DNA of 64,000 bases from Tricholomella constricta (GCA_013368375.1 JAACJP010000013.1:434001-498000); one strand, 5' to 3'. Positions 1-12,253 are shown, numbered from the stretch's first letter. Program-made: numbers and translations. Notes: generated from the sequence alone by a model not told the origin.

Positions 1-1291
1 TCGTCCTTTTAAATGTTTTATTCTACAGTCTAATAACAAGCCTGACACGGGGTCTTTCTATATCTTAGATGATGTGCAATCATGACGCGCGAAAAGGTTC
101 ATCGAGATGAAATGTCCCGATCACGGCGTCAACAACTTCAAGACCGTTATACGAAGTAACAACGCGGTTCAAACCATGATCATTTCCGAAGGACTTGTAA
201 AGTTCCTTTGTTTGGACAGCGCAATGGGACGACTGGGGAGTTTGTATGATGTTTCTTTCAAAGACCCGAATGCAAATCCAGAGCACGCAAAGCTTTTGCT
301 CAATATTGGGAACTGCCATGATCGATGCCATTGAACGGAGCGATTGTAAGTCTGGATTTTACCTATTTATCCTATAGACCGCGAACTTAGTCCTTATTGC
401 TAGCCTCACTGACGCGTAATCATCCGAAGACTGTTGTTATGAACATGATACCTGGTCTAAAGGTATCATATCTATACCGCGCGATGGCTTTGGTCCAATC
501 CAGGTTACTCGGAAAAATAGCAAAGGATGCTCAAACTTTCCGAAGTATTACAGTGTAATAATCGAGTCTGTAATTTCACGTCTTTCTCGCACCACTACGC
601 GCTTGCGTCTTTCTGCTGCTTTCTCGTCAGTCACAATGAATCGTCTCCCAGGCTCAGGCTGGTACAGCACACATTCTACGAGTGTTCTTCGCTACCACGC
701 AGCGGAGGTAGATGACCACATGGTAAACAACCTAACCTTCTAGCTTCAATGACTTATCTTTTTTCCCCCTTATGTGATCCAAGGAGGTAACAATGTACCT
801 GGAAACGCCACACTTAAAATTACTAGACCTTTTACTCTCCATCTCAGGAATAGCTTGACCGCGGTTCGTCCTACGCAGTCACAGAGCGCACAAAAAGGTG
901 TGCTGCTACTTAGTCTACGGCAGGCGCGAGAGGACATTGCCGCAACAATTGCTTGTCTCCGTGGAACAACCATCGAACATTCGAGTTCTCTTGAAAGCTG
1001 CGAATCAATCTGTGTATCTCTCGAGAGCACATTGATTAGATGCACAGCATCAGCCCAGGCCCCAGGTGGCGTTTGTTTGTCCGGTGGGGTGGAGATCGCC
1101 TCAGCTGGTGCAGTGTGACAACTTCCACTACATGACAGCACACCGCCCAAGTGAGATAGACGCGCACCCGGCGGCGACCGATATCGACTTGCGAAGCTCT
1201 ATTGACCGATTGACGGCCTAGGCTAATGATCAGATTCGCCGCGTACGCTGGCCATGTTCCAAAGAAGGAATCACATGATTATAGAACTACC
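1..1291. other. Left edge without a supported gene
   Basis: Short open frames occur on both strands here (for example plus 107-334 and 774-1118, minus 770-1150), but none shows a domain I recognise. I could not join them by credible GT..AG introns into a longer protein. Positions 635-715 and 774-1118 might be exons of an unknown small gene, since both are open on the plus strand, but this is weak. The last 200 bases would hold the promoter of the RraA-like gene. Confidence 0.4.
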
Positions 1292-2025
1292 ATGTCTACG
1301 ACTTCATCTTTGGTCGAATTTTCTACTTGTGAGATCTCAGACGCCCTCATCAAACTCGACGTTCCTCATGGCGGTTACATTCCTGACATCTATATGATGT
1401 CCTCTCCAACTTCCCGTCCACGAATCTGTGCCCCAGCCTATACTGTCCGGATGGTCGCGACATCCGATGTCTCTGCCCCTAAATTATCAGCTCACTTTGT
1501 CGATACCGCACCTGCTGGATCTATCATAGTTATTGACGTGCCTGCCCGTTCAGTGCATCTTCCAGCTTAGTCTGACGGTTGCTGATTGAGCATGCAGACA
1601 CTAAAAACGCGGTGTGGGGCGGCCTCATGTCGGCAGGTGCTCAGGCTCGCTCCGCGATCGGAGTCATCATCTCCGGTCGCTGTCGTGATCTTGCCGAGCA
1701 CCAATCACTGGAGTTCCCGGTGTTTGCTCGAGGCCATTCGACGCTCGGACAATCCCCCTTTACTCGGCCATCTGAAATAAATATACCACTTCTCATACGG
1801 CCTCAAGGAAGCATTTCAATTGAGGATCCATTTCCTCCAGTTACAGTCGAGCCAGGTGATTGGATGATAGCAGACAGAAATGGGGTGGTTTGCGTTCCCA
1901 AGGCGCTAGAATTGCAGGTTATCGAGTTGGCTTTGAAGGGAAGGGCAGTTGATGAGCTCTGTATGAGAGATATACAAGGAGGGAAGGGTGTACAGGCATC
2001 GTTCGAAGCACATCGAGGTAGATAG
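1292..2025 (+). CDS. RraA-like / HMG aldolase family protein
   Basis: Two exons joined by a 50 bp intron at 1548-1597 (CTGAT branch sequence, acceptor GCAG). The splice restores a run of the exact family length ending in TKNAVWGGLM. The protein begins MSTTSSLVEF and has the fold typical of RraA and 4-hydroxy-4-methyl-2-oxoglutarate/oxaloacetate aldolases. Visible motifs are GGLMSAGAQA, then VIISGRCRDLAEH, in which the Arg-Asp pair binds pyruvate and the divalent metal, then FARGHSTLGQSPF. About 228 residues is normal for the family. Members cleave 4-carboxy-4-hydroxy-2-oxoacids or decarboxylate oxaloacetate; which substrate is used here cannot be told from sequence. An in-frame ATG lies upstream at 1226, but the family N-terminus starts at 1292. 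The donor GTTCAG is non-standard. Confidence 0.85.
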
Positions 2026-2476
2026 GATCCACGATAAAATAAACGAAAACGTTTGCCTCGGAGCCCGAAGCCTCCGTGCTCCACGGTGTGCGGTGGTGAG
2101 TTCTATTCAGTTCTATTCTTTCGCGGATTTCTATTTTCGACGTTGTCAAGAACAAAGATTTTACGCCAAGGTCGGTCGTTTCTTAATCAAACTGATCTCA
2201 CGATCCACACACGCCCAGCAACGCCCAGCAACGCCCACGAAATTTATCCCAAGCCACATCTCGGAGACTGCCATGATAAGATGAGGGTCATCAGACATCT
2301 TCGAAGCCAGCTGTAACAAGCTGATGATGCACATCCTTGTGCTTTTTATATCTTGGGTATAAGGGTTCGATACCACTGTGTCGTCTCTGAGCATTTCAAT
2401 CCCCTGTCTCGTTGTGCCTTGGGTATATCATGAAAATACTGCCCCCATCTGCTTAGGTTGCCTGCTACCTGTGACC
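2026..2476. other. Intergenic region
   Basis: No gene is supported. It holds the 3' end of the RraA-like gene and the promoter of the rhodopsin-domain gene. A short tandem repeat of the 10-mer ACGCCCAGCA lies at about 2208-2237. Confidence 0.5.
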
Positions 2477-3928
2477 ATGTTGGACGCCTCAGACCCGATG
2501 GTGAAAATAGGAAGTGAGTTATGGCTTGAAATTTTTCTTCACAGCATGAAGCTGACAGTCCTCCTTGAACACAAGTCACGGCAGCTGTATGCACAGTCCC
2601 TGCCATCGCATCTACAATATACCGCCTATGGATTCGACGAGGTAGATACTGGGCTGATGACGTGAGTACGACTCTTCTGCCTTCAATAACTTGAACTTCA
2701 TGGCCCAGTAGGCCTGGGCGCTGTTGTCTGCGCTTTCTCAATTTTTAATGTTCTCCGGTGTTTTCATTCACATCACAAATTCGAGCCCGAGGAAAGCCAT
2801 GGTCGCCGCTTACTATCTCATGGCAGCCCCATTTTACACGGTCGTTTGGTAAGTCCTGACTGCTCGCAACATCTACAACCAGTAGTTCAATATCTGTCAA
2901 GGTTCGCGAGACTTTCTATCTTGTTCTCGATAATTCGCATCGATCCAAGTGCGGCCCGGAGACGCCTCCTGCTCATCATTGCTGTCCTTTTTTTCATTAC
3001 CACTGTCGTCCTCGTCACTCAACTTTTCTGGGTTTGCGAACCTGAACCAAGTTGGAAAAACGAAAACAATCCACAGTGTGTTCTAACACGTCAGGTAGTA
3101 GTCCTCCAACTCGTCAGTGAGTTGTCCACTCCGCCCTCGATGTTCCCACTCATCAGTATTTCGATAAACCAGCCGACATCTTGGCAGACGCCATTCTCAT
3201 TATCGCTCCACTGAGGCTCCTTCGAAATCTCAATGATAAAAAGCTCCGTCGGCGCTTGACGGTCATTTTTTCAACCTGTCTCATCACCACCATCGTCTCT
3301 CTCGTCCATGCCGCGTTCATTTTTGTTCATGCGTAAGCCTTTCTTCTTCTTAATGCTTTATTTAGCATTTTGCACAACTGATATTCGTTACCATCATTTT
3401 CTAACAGTGGACCTGAGGAGGTTATGGCTGCCATCGTCGAGGATAATGTATCCCTTATCGTGTGCAATGTTCCCGTGGTTGTGACCTCGTTGATTAACAT
3501 CCAGCGAGAAAGCCGCAAGGCAAACACCACACATGGCCGAAGCACTGTTCGATTTGCAAGTTGGCATCCAAAGTCTACTGCAGTCGGAGAGACGGTCAAT
3601 GGAACTGGGACCATGATGACCGCAACCACAGGTTGGATGGACAATTTCCGCTGGGAACGGGAACTGCCAGAGGAGTCCGATGAATCTGAGGTCGGCACCA
3701 CTACAGCCCTGTCAAACCTCGATACAAAGAACACACCCGTCGAGGTGCAGCTGTCAGATATGTCTGGAGGTGCTGGGAAAGTCCTTCCAACTCATGATAA
3801 CGAGTTCGATGTCGATCTTGATGCGGAAGACTCCTCTCGGACAAAAGTGACTTGGCGATTTCAAGGTATGATTTTTCCTCTTTCACTGCATGCCTCGGGC
3901 TAAAGCCTCCTCAGAAACAAATGGATGA
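2477..3928 (+). CDS. Rhodopsin-domain integral membrane protein
   Basis: Built from seven exons with introns at 2514-2575, 2662-2711, 2849-2901, 3117-3172, 3333-3407 and 3866-3914, all GT..AG and all keeping frame. The N-terminus is MLDASDPMVKIG. Multiple hydrophobic segments follow: the first membrane span, a basic-aromatic loop with RLWIRRGRYWADD, then AWALLSALSQF, YYLMAAPFYTVVWFARLSI, RRRLLLIIAVLFFITTVVLV, and ADAILIIAPLRLL. The cytoplasmic tail of about 150 residues is hydrophilic. This is the pattern of the fungal 'rhodopsin domain-containing' family (PTH11-like seven-span proteins), very numerous in Agaricomycetes and of unknown function. Cysteines in WVCEP and QCVL may pair in the extracellular loop. 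Family assignment is from memory of conserved loops; the terminal mini-exon is the least certain part. Confidence 0.78.
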
Positions 3929-4351
3929 CTGATCACTAAACCATATGAGAAGAACGATTGGTGCCATACCCTTAACAAATTACCTGTCCCTGCGCCACTC
4001 GTTGCTTACGATCCATCGTTCTCATGTTCCTCAAGGACGGTTTACTAAACTACCTTGCGGAAGATATCTAATGATTGGATACTACTATGTATCTGTAATC
4101 AAGTGCTACCATCGAATCTGTGCTGGGCTATGGCTCTCGTCATTAGGTTTGATGGATCATGATTCATGATCGCATCAGCATAGGCCTGACTACTGCACAC
4201 TGCCATTTCGTGCTCTGCTGCCTTTAATGGACGTGGCTCACGCGGTGATGGACAGATACATTGATCTCACACAAGCTTCTTGTGCCTCGAGGCTTGATGC
4301 TTCAACTTATATGTGGATCATCAGGAAAATAACTGAGAACAAACCCTTTGA
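3929..4351. other. Intergenic region
   Basis: Between two plus-strand genes. Open frames are short and unlike any family I know. It presumably contains the promoter of the flavin monooxygenase gene; no distinct motif stands out. Confidence 0.4.
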
Positions 4352-6958
4352 ATGGCGACTGGCGATCCTGTACTGCCTTCTCTCGACAGGCTCAACGCCA
4401 AAGTATCCGAATCTGCGTCCGCGGCGGCCATCGCACAGGACTGGTTATCAGCGTTCTCTGAGAGCAACGCGCACCAGAACACGGATGCTGCCGAGGGTCT
4501 CTTCCTCGCAGATTCCTACTGGAGGGACATCCTAGCTCTTACATCTGATATCAGATCTCTCGAAGGATGGAGGAACATCAGGGCCCTCCTTGATTCTCGG
4601 CGAAGCCATCTTTCATCGCTCCGCCTTTTACAGGATCCTCATAACCTACCTGTGATCGACAGTCCCTTCCCTGACCTCACTTATTTACAATTCACCTTCG
4701 AATTTGAGACCCCTATTGGGCAGGGGTCAGGCATAGGTCGCCTTGTCCCTGGAGCAGACGAGAAGTGGCGGGCATTCACTATATTTACGTGCCTGGATTC
4801 GTTGAGGGACCACGTCGAGAAAGTAGGTCGTAGTCATCCATCAACGTGTCTTGCAGATGCCTTGATATTGTATGCACAGGTTGGAGTGAACAGAAGTACG
4901 ACGCCGATCATCGAACCCTGGGAAGCCTTGCGCAACCGACAGGTTGATTTCATCGACGAACATCCCCAGGTCCTAATCATCGGTAAGGGACCTTTGACTT
5001 TAGGCCCCGATGTGTGATGTTAACCATGATCATCAGGCGGAGGGCAAGGTGGGCTGGAAGTCGCTGCGCGTCTGAAACAATTGGATGTTCCTACGCTAGT
5101 CATCGAGCGAAATGCACGCATAGGAGATAGTGTACGTTCTAAGTAGCCCATCGAGGCGACGATTTTCTGACCCATTGTTTCTTAGTGGCGAAACCGCTAC
5201 GACTCTCTCTGTTTACATGATACCGTTTGTGCGTTCGCATCCTCATCACGAGTCTTCCTATCTAACGCATTAAATTTAGGGTATGATCACCCGCCTTATA
5301 TGCCGTGAGTTTTTACCTTTCCACCCATATGTCATGCCTTTAATTTTGATACAGATTCCCCTCTTCATGGCCTGTCTATTGCTCTGCTGGAAAAGTAAAA
5401 GAGATATTCTCATCTCTCAATGCAACTAATATAATTCACTGTAGCTTGCCAATTTTCTGGAAGCTTACGCTGAGATGCTGGAATTGAGCGTTTGGACTTC
5501 ATCCGAAATTCAGAGCACAACCTGGGACGACAGCAAGAAGACCTGGTCCGTGACCATCCTTAGAGGGGGTAAGGAAACCAGAGATTTCACAGTCAAGCAT
5601 CTAGTTTTTACCCCTGGCTTTGGCGGAGGGATTCCAAATATGCCCAACGTCGCTAACCAGGTGAATCCTTAAATTACCCGATTCTAAATGTTCGTTTATA
5701 CTGGACAAAAGGACACGTTCAAAGGCAAAGTGTATCATTCCTCCGCCTTCAAGTCTGCCCGGGAGTTTGTAGGGAAGAAGGCTGTTATCGTTGGAGCATG
5801 CAACTCAGGTCCGTCCTTTTGTATTCCTGCCATAGAGCTGCAGCCAATCCCATTATGATCCAGGTCATGACATCGCGCAGGACTTTTCCCAGCATGGGAT
5901 CGATGTAACAATGTAATTTTGTTCCAGCCGCTTCCTGAGCGAGGGTCTAACTCCCGTGGCTAGGTACCAGAGATCATCGACATATGTCATATCAGCAAAG
6001 GCAATCGCAGGACTGCTCGGGGGTAGTAATACATTGACAATAGGCTATACGTTATTTCATTGACCCCTTATCATATTCTAGGAGTCTACAAAGAAGGCGC
6101 CAATCTTGAACACGCTGATCGCGTAAACGCCTCTCTCACATATACAGTCACAAAGCTCCTTCACAAGAGGATCACACCGTACTTGGCACAGACAGTTGAC
6201 AAGTGCGTGTGCGATTATTTTTCATACCGAGTCTTCACTTAACATAAGTCAAGGGATATACTTGACGAGCTTAACAAAGCTGGCTTCAAGACCAATCTGG
6301 GTCCAGAAGATGCAGGCATCTTCCCACTTCTCCTCACACGAGGCGGAGGATACTATATTGGTGTGATATGGTTGCCCTCTGAATACATTCGAGGTTAATA
6401 TAGGCACAGACACCGGCGGGAGCAAAGAGATCATCGATGGCAAGATCAAGTTGAAGACTGGCAGCGCAATCAAAAGCTTCAACAAAAATGGATTGGAGTG
6501 GGAAGACGGATCCACGCTTGATGCTGATGTTATTGTCTTCGCAACAGGGTAAGCCATTTTTCCTTGAAATTACGAAACTACTGACTATGAAAATATTTTT
6601 TAGCTATGGAGACGCCGGGGATGTGGTCAAGGCCGTGTGTGGTCCAAGTATTGCTGATCAGCTTCTTCCCGTGTGGGGCTTGGATCAAGAGGGGGAGCTG
6701 AACTCTACATGGAAGAGCTCAGGCCATGAGGGGCTTTGGATAGGAGTAGGTAAGTTGCGATGCGCATGAGGAGTCCTCCGTTTTGGCTAACCTTGTACTC
6801 AGGGAATCTAGCCATGTGTCGCTTTTACAGCGGCGTGCTCGCATTGCGTACGCATTTATATTCATCACATCGCCATAGAAGCACTCACAACTAATTTTAC
6901 AGAGATCAAAGCTAGCCTCGAGGGTATTCTGCCGTCGAAATACTTAGGACCTCAATGA
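4352..6958 (+). CDS. FAD-dependent monooxygenase (FMO/BVMO-like)
   Basis: About 15 exons. The N-terminal ~200 residues, from MATGDPVLPS, form an NTF2-like region, followed by the flavin monooxygenase body. An intron at 4983-5036 splits the first Rossmann motif, which reads IIGGGQGGLE after splicing. Then come the FMO signature FKGKVYHSSAF (exon from 5712), the NADP Rossmann motif VIVGACNSGHDIA, and the ATGY motif near 6545-6610. The C-terminus ends ILPSKYLGPQ. Later introns include 5132-5185, 5229-5279, 5305-5354, 5395-5444, 5661-5711, 5809-5863, 5913-5963, 6023-6081, 6203-6253, 6361-6403, 6549-6603, 6750-6802 and 6848-6902. A 57 bp intron at 4823-4879 is a multiple of three and stop-free, so it could be retained. 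The family oxygenates soft nucleophiles or ketones using NADPH and O2; the substrate is unknown. Every exon is in frame, so the gene looks intact. Confidence 0.85.
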
Positions 6959-7099
6959 GCACATAACTTTGAAGATTCAAGTACTAGTGTTAAACGTTGA
7001 GTTCAAATGTAACATATAGTGGATGCAATGTATTCAATGATTTAGCTAATAGTGAAGAGAGGAACTTATCCAGTTTTGCATATAAATAGATCAGAAGGT

Positions 7100-9911
7100 T
7101 TACTTCCTGCCCTTCTCTTTTCCCTTATCAGTAAGCTTAAAACCGGAGAATGTGGCTTTCTTCGCAGTTCTGGCTTCATCACGCGCTTCCCGAATCGCAC
7201 CACGACTTAAACAAAAGTCGATGTGGGAATTGATACCTTGGTTGTCCGTTCGAAGGGTCTTTCCACATATAGGACAAGCATGCGTCTCTACGCCCGTTTT
7301 CAAGATTTGCCCAGGATCACCAGCTGGCGACATGGTGGGTCTTGCAGTGTCACTGAGACTGTGGGGTTTGATGGTCCGAGAGCTGCTTGGACCAGAGATT
7401 GATGACGATGCAAGATGCTGTTTTGCATCGACCTTCATGAGACTTGAATGAATTGAGGGGGTAGGCGCTGGTGGCCGGGGGATTGTAGCACATTGTCTTG
7501 CTATCAGATTCGTCTCTGGAACGAGGGTTTCTACAATTTCTTGATCTAGATGGTGGTCATTTTCGTCGTTTTCATGGAAGCCGGGCATCACATCTTCCAG
7601 GTCGTCGTCGAGAGCTGTGTCATAGCCGATGAAGTTCATATCAGTTTCGCCCTGCTCTAACTTGGCCTTTTTGCGAGGCTGTCCACTTTGAAGCGGTTCG
7701 AAGAACTATACAAAGATAGAAATCAGAAAAGGATGAGCACAAAAAGTGGTCCGGCGTACACGTTTAATTCCATTTGTTGGTTCTGAAGGTGCTCGCAGGT
7801 CCTTCAATTTCGTCACCCGCAATCCAATGAGTCGGATCGTCAAGGGAAATTCGGGAAGAATTAGCTCTTTGCCAGTCTTGTATCCAATTAGACACGTCAC
7901 GTTCAAGGTGGGGGGTAGCAACAACGTACTGTATATAAGTCCTCCTTTCTAGATATCCAACGGTCGAAAGATTTGGCGCGAGTAAAAACTGAGATAGAGA
8001 TACATCATGCATTTGTGTCCTTTAAACGCGGAATATATGCAGGGCTAACCTTGGTAAGTGTCGAGTTTGAACTTTAATGTAACGGTGCGGCCAGCCCAAC
8101 CATTCTCTTCCATGTCCTTCTCCAGTTCCACGGCAATCTCATCAAGTTTATTGAAAATTTTACCCTTGTCACTGAGAGAAGAGAACGTCCTGGATAATCA
8201 ATCAGCTTCTGGTTTTCTAAATCCTGTGGGACGTACCGTTCGGCACCAATACTCTTTCGTCCACCTCTTGCCATAGGCTCAACCACATTTGACGTAATTC
8301 CAAGGTAGGTTCTGAAAAGGTATTGCCGACCAAACTGTTTTTCCATGAGGAAGATAGTGGCACGGTGAATAAATATATCACCACAGGTCTGAAAGCGAGC
8401 TAAGTGAACCTAAGCACTGAGATGTGGGAGCTGACTTGCCTGGATTCCGATGGACTCCAGCAGTCTTTCATTGACTCGACCGATTCCCGGTATCTTGCGA
8501 ATGGAAAGGTCATGCAAGAACGACAAGATGGACTCTTTATTAGAGGGTAGCTCAAATTGCCCGTTGGGTTTATTCTGTTGGAATCCTGATTAACCAAAAC
8601 ATAACGAATAGATTATTCATTTTCGAAAAACCTTGTCTGAGCAAATCTAGCCAATTTTGGATGTCAACTGAGTTCCTCACACATAACAATGCCTTACTTT
8701 CGCCAACATCTACTTTCTTTAGTTGGGTCGGGATTACGAAGATGATATTTGACAGACCTTCGTTGGTGCTATCCCGGCACTTGCACTGAGCTTGGTTTCT
8801 TGAAAAGCGATCCTGCGCATCTCCTGGACACACTCCGCGGCAGTCAGGCCATGCGACTCGCAATAAGTCGTAATACTGGTCTGAAATCGGTTGAAAGCCT
8901 CGTGGAAGATAATTATAAACATACTTGAGATACGCTTCATCGCAGCCTGCAGCGAGCAGGTTCGGGTCATACCTCTTAAAGACGGACATTACAACTTTAG
9001 ACATCTCCATGTATCTCGAGAAGTGATTTTTAACAAAGACCAGATCGGCGCACAGCTTCTTCGCAATGAATCCTTTCATATAAATGCACATCAGAGCTAA
9101 GCATGAATTGGCGCCAAATCGCTTACCTGGCATCCCAGAGCGCACGCCATACTTCCTTGCTTCGTAAGACGCGGTCGTTAAAACACCGTGTCCTACCTGT
9201 AAGTGATCTGTGATTGACTATCGTTTTCAGAAAGGTTCTGCGTACCCCAAATGGTTTCCCCTCTAGATCGGAGTTGTCCAGCAGTTCGACGTTCTAGCGA
9301 CATCACGAATTAGGCAATACGAAGCTTGGGATGACTTAGGGAGCTCACTGCGTAGAATGCATCCATATCGACATGGACGATAATTTGCGAAAGGTCCCTA
9401 TAGGATTCCAACTCGGCAATCTAATGACAATTAAGGACTTGACTTTCGAAACACAAGCGTTGCGCTCACAAGGCGATCGGCAGATTGTTCAACGGTTTCT
9501 GGACGTTATGAGCCACCCGGGAAGTGGGGAAGTAAATGAATGGTACACACTGATGTCGACGCCTCTTAAAACATCGTCACGCTGCTTTAGAATCTTCTCA
9601 ATGCGCCCCGTCAAGTCCTTGTCTTTCTTCTTTTCATTCTGCGTCCCTCGCGTGAGTGGAAAGCCACTCCGAATAGAGTTGCCATACTTCGTAGAACTTG
9701 GAACCCTTAGAAGCTTCCGCAATAATCCGATTGGTTTCTGTCTGATCTTTGGCAAGGCTTTTAGAATACTAGCGAGTCAGACTCGGAAATTTCTCTGCAT
9801 CTTTCATTGCATTTATGCTTACCCAGCCTTGCCCGTAGATGGTCCAGCCAAGCGTTTTACGAGAGTTTCAGTGTCCTGAGATGCAACTGGGTTGACATGA
9901 TGGTTAGCCAT
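7100..9911 (-). CDS. POLK: DNA polymerase kappa (Y-family, DinB-like)
   Basis: Starts MANHHVNPVASQ and reads leftward through about ten exons. Visible parts in order are: an N-terminal clasp with KDLTGRIEKILKQRDDV; the palm metal motif HVDMDAFYA; the fingers motif RSGMPGKRFGANSCL; the second palm motif CDEAYL with the catalytic Asp-Glu; LSASAGIAP; the helix-hairpin-helix ending in RKIPGIGRVNERLLESIGI; and the little-finger region with RKSIGAERTFSS. The C-terminal exon carries a Rad18-type UBZ finger (CPICGK..HIDFC). It performs error-prone translesion synthesis past bulky minor-groove adducts in the nucleus. After splicing, the sequence NGIKRFFEPL resembles a PIP box, followed by a basic PRKKAK likely to act as a nuclear signal. 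I see no stop codons that would break it. Confidence 0.88.
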
Positions 9912-10315
9912 GTCCTTAGCGCTGGGAAGGCCGAGACATGCGCGGCTTGAGCTTCACTCATTACTATGATTGAACGCCAGTTCGCAACACGTGATATTCG
10001 GCAAATGCCGGTGGGAACAGGAACGCCGATACTTCGCGCGTCGTCGGATCGCGGATGGAGCACGGCACCCATCCACGTCTACGTACCAAGTAGATTCTTA
10101 TCTTATTTATCAGGTTCAATATCGAGTCCGACTGCCGGACATAAAAATGAAAGCACCGACGAAGCGTTCCCCTGCTGGGTTCACTATAAACTAAAATTCT
10201 ATTGTGCAGGTTCCTGGATCCAGGTTACATTAAGCAACAACTAAGTAAGATTCGAAATCGATCTACAACCACCAGCTGAGAAGCACGGGATATACATTAC
10301 ATGCAGTCCCATTAT
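9912..10315. other. Intergenic region
   Basis: Lies upstream of the Pol kappa gene and downstream of the caspase-domain gene (both minus strand). Short open frames on the plus strand show no known domain. It should hold the Pol kappa promoter. Confidence 0.45.
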
Positions 10316-12253
10316 TCAAGACCTGATAAATTGGACGCAGACAGAGAGTGTATCCCAAATTTGATCAGGCGTACCGGACATGGAGACTGCTTCGTTTTCG
10401 AAAGCTCGTGTGGCGTCCGAGGCATTGCCCTGCTCAATCATGCCCAGTGGGACAGGCTTTGTGGCAAGAAACAATTTCAGAAACCCAAAGTCCAGATCGG
10501 CGTGTTCGCTGAGCGCAAAGGATAGAGCTTCAGAACCTGGTTGCCCAGAGCCAATGTCAAGATGAGCGTGACGGGGAAGCGGCGGGACTTGGGAGGACAG
10601 CTCTGGGTCGTAAATTTTGGTGATGCCAAAAGACGTTGGATCCATATAGAAGAGATACGGCCAGAGATCCATATCAGATGTGTTGCGGAGGATGACAGTA
10701 AAGATTGCTCCTTTCTCGTAAGAAATGGTGGCTCTTCCGTCCCGAAGCAAATTTTCATGAATCCTTGTCCACGAGGGAGGATCCAAACGAAAGAGCTCCA
10801 TGCTGACCCAGCCATCCAGCGGTTTTTCAGGGTTTCTCCGATGGAGGTGTAGATGAAACCGTGCAGCGTCATTTATAACATTTAGGGGTTCCCGTCTTTC
10901 GACTCTTACAACGCGTCGAGCATTGAAGACTCCTTCATCATCATGCCTCTCCAAAGTGAGAATTCGACGCCCGACTGTCATCGATATGTCCGCTTGCCTA
11001 GCATCCTTAACGCGGATGATATTTAGGCCACCGCTAGATTGCGGCCCACTGGCTTTGGTGGAAATGCTGTGACGCAACTTCCACACGCGCCACAGAGACG
11101 TGAGGGTAGCCTTCAGGTGGACACGAAATGGACGTCTATTATTCCATCGCGTGATTCGAGCCCAACAGGTTTTGGGGTTTGACTGCGTGGAAGATTTGAT
11201 CCGGCCTATGCACCATGTTGGATGTACCTCGGAAACAACGACTACGGCAATGGGCGAGTTCCTCGATGCACGGTGGTTATGAATGTGGAGGGAAAACTCG
11301 CTCCCTTCCACAATTCCCTGTATGGTCCCGACCTCTATTCGAGGACTTGTATTATCGCCGATGCTAACTGGTACGTAACGAACATCGATGATGAAAGGGA
11401 TGCCATCGAAGACGACGCGATTCTTTTGCTTCCCCAAGCAGAGGGGTCGCTGATCATCTAATCCGCTGATCTGCAGCATCCGGTCGAGAAGAAGAGAATA
11501 TGATGTGCGGTGAAGAGACACCTCTGCTGCGACCTCGAGTAGTGCATGAGTGAATCTGCCACCCGTTTTTCCTTCGACTGCCTTATATCCAGGACTGCAT
11601 GCCGCGAGGAAGACATGTGTATCCAAGTGTGCTGTGTAGAAGCCGAGTCCCTTGGTATGCAGCTTCCCGCGAGCTCCTGGCCACAGGCCAGCGTAGAGAT
11701 CATCTGGTTTTGCTTTGGTAGTGGGTGTCCAGCGAGTGGTGCTGCGATCAAGAGCATTTTCGCGGGTCTCCAGAGGAGAGAAACAGCAATCTGCGATGAA
11801 GGTGATGTTATCGCCTTTAGCCTGCGCCAGTTCCCGGATGAGCGCGTGCATGGAACGGTCAGATATCCCAGCGATACGGCCTCGGAGCTGCTTCGTATCA
11901 TGGTCATAAGGGCACAAGACTTCGACATTTCCAGTGACGGAATAGGCGACTCCTTGAAACCAATCCTTCGGAGCCGGAATGACGCTTCCGTGGCCTGCAA
12001 AGTAGATAACGATGGCATCACCTCGGTCAACGGCGGCGTTATTGACCAAGTGAGTCATAAAGCTATCCTCTATAGCCTGTTTTGTCGCTTGGTGGTCCAA
12101 TAAGAGACATATCTGGTCTCTAGGGATATTGAGATCCTCGATTAAAAAGCGCCTGAGTCGTTTTGCGTCCGCGACGCATGAGTTGAGGTCCCAGATGCCA
12201 CCAGATTGGTAGTGGTCGATACCAATAATCAAAGCAAATAGTCGAGCAGCCAT
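10316..12253 (-). CDS. Caspase (peptidase C14)-domain protein
   Basis: A single open frame of 645 codons from MAARLFALIIGI. The first 41 codons of the longer frame (from 12376) are unlike the family, so the start at 12253 is preferred. The p20 domain shows LIIGIDHY near the start, the catalytic His in YFAGHGS and the catalytic Cys in FIADCCFS, and continues to the small-subunit region HVFLAACSPGYKAVEGK. The roughly 350 C-terminal residues include a conserved globular part (SMELFRLDPP, LWPYLFYMD, FLKLFLATKPV) found in basidiomycete caspase-like proteins. These are metacaspase relatives and may cut after Arg/Lys or act in recognition pathways; the function in mushrooms is not established. Having no introns is unusual beside its intron-rich neighbours. 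Confidence 0.85.
   Translation of the reverse strand: MAARLFALIIGIDHYQSGGIWDLNSCVADAKRLRRFLIEDLNIPRDQICLLLDHQATKQAIEDSFMTHLVNNAAVDRGDAIVIYFAGHGSVIPAPKDWFQGVAYSVTGNVEVLCPYDHDTKQLRGRIAGISDRSMHALIRELAQAKGDNITFIADCCFSPLETRENALDRSTTRWTPTTKAKPDDLYAGLWPGARGKLHTKGLGFYTAHLDTHVFLAACSPGYKAVEGKTGGRFTHALLEVAAEVSLHRTSYSLLLDRMLQISGLDDQRPLCLGKQKNRVVFDGIPFIIDVRYVPVSIGDNTSPRIEVGTIQGIVEGSEFSLHIHNHRASRNSPIAVVVVSEVHPTWCIGRIKSSTQSNPKTCWARITRWNNRRPFRVHLKATLTSLWRVWKLRHSISTKASGPQSSGGLNIIRVKDARQADISMTVGRRILTLERHDDEGVFNARRVVRVERREPLNVINDAARFHLHLHRRNPEKPLDGWVSMELFRLDPPSWTRIHENLLRDGRATISYEKGAIFTVILRNTSDMDLWPYLFYMDPTSFGITKIYDPELSSQVPPLPRHAHLDIGSGQPGSEALSFALSEHADLDFGFLKLFLATKPVPLGMIEQGNASDATRAFENEAVSMSGTPDQIWDTLSVCVQFIRS

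Noticed and set aside
770..1150. Opposed open frames of 114 and 126 codons near the left edge
   Set aside because: No domain, no splice partners and no start context; left unannotated.
2350..2370. GGTTCGATACC resembling a tRNA T-loop
   Set aside because: No matching acceptor, D or anticodon stems could be built around it.
2346..2741. Minus-strand open frame of 131 codons
   Set aside because: Overlaps the first exons of the rhodopsin-domain gene, whose spliced frame matches the family.
11546..12103. Plus-strand open frame of 185 codons
   Set aside because: Antisense to the caspase domain, whose reading frame is strongly supported; it has no family features.
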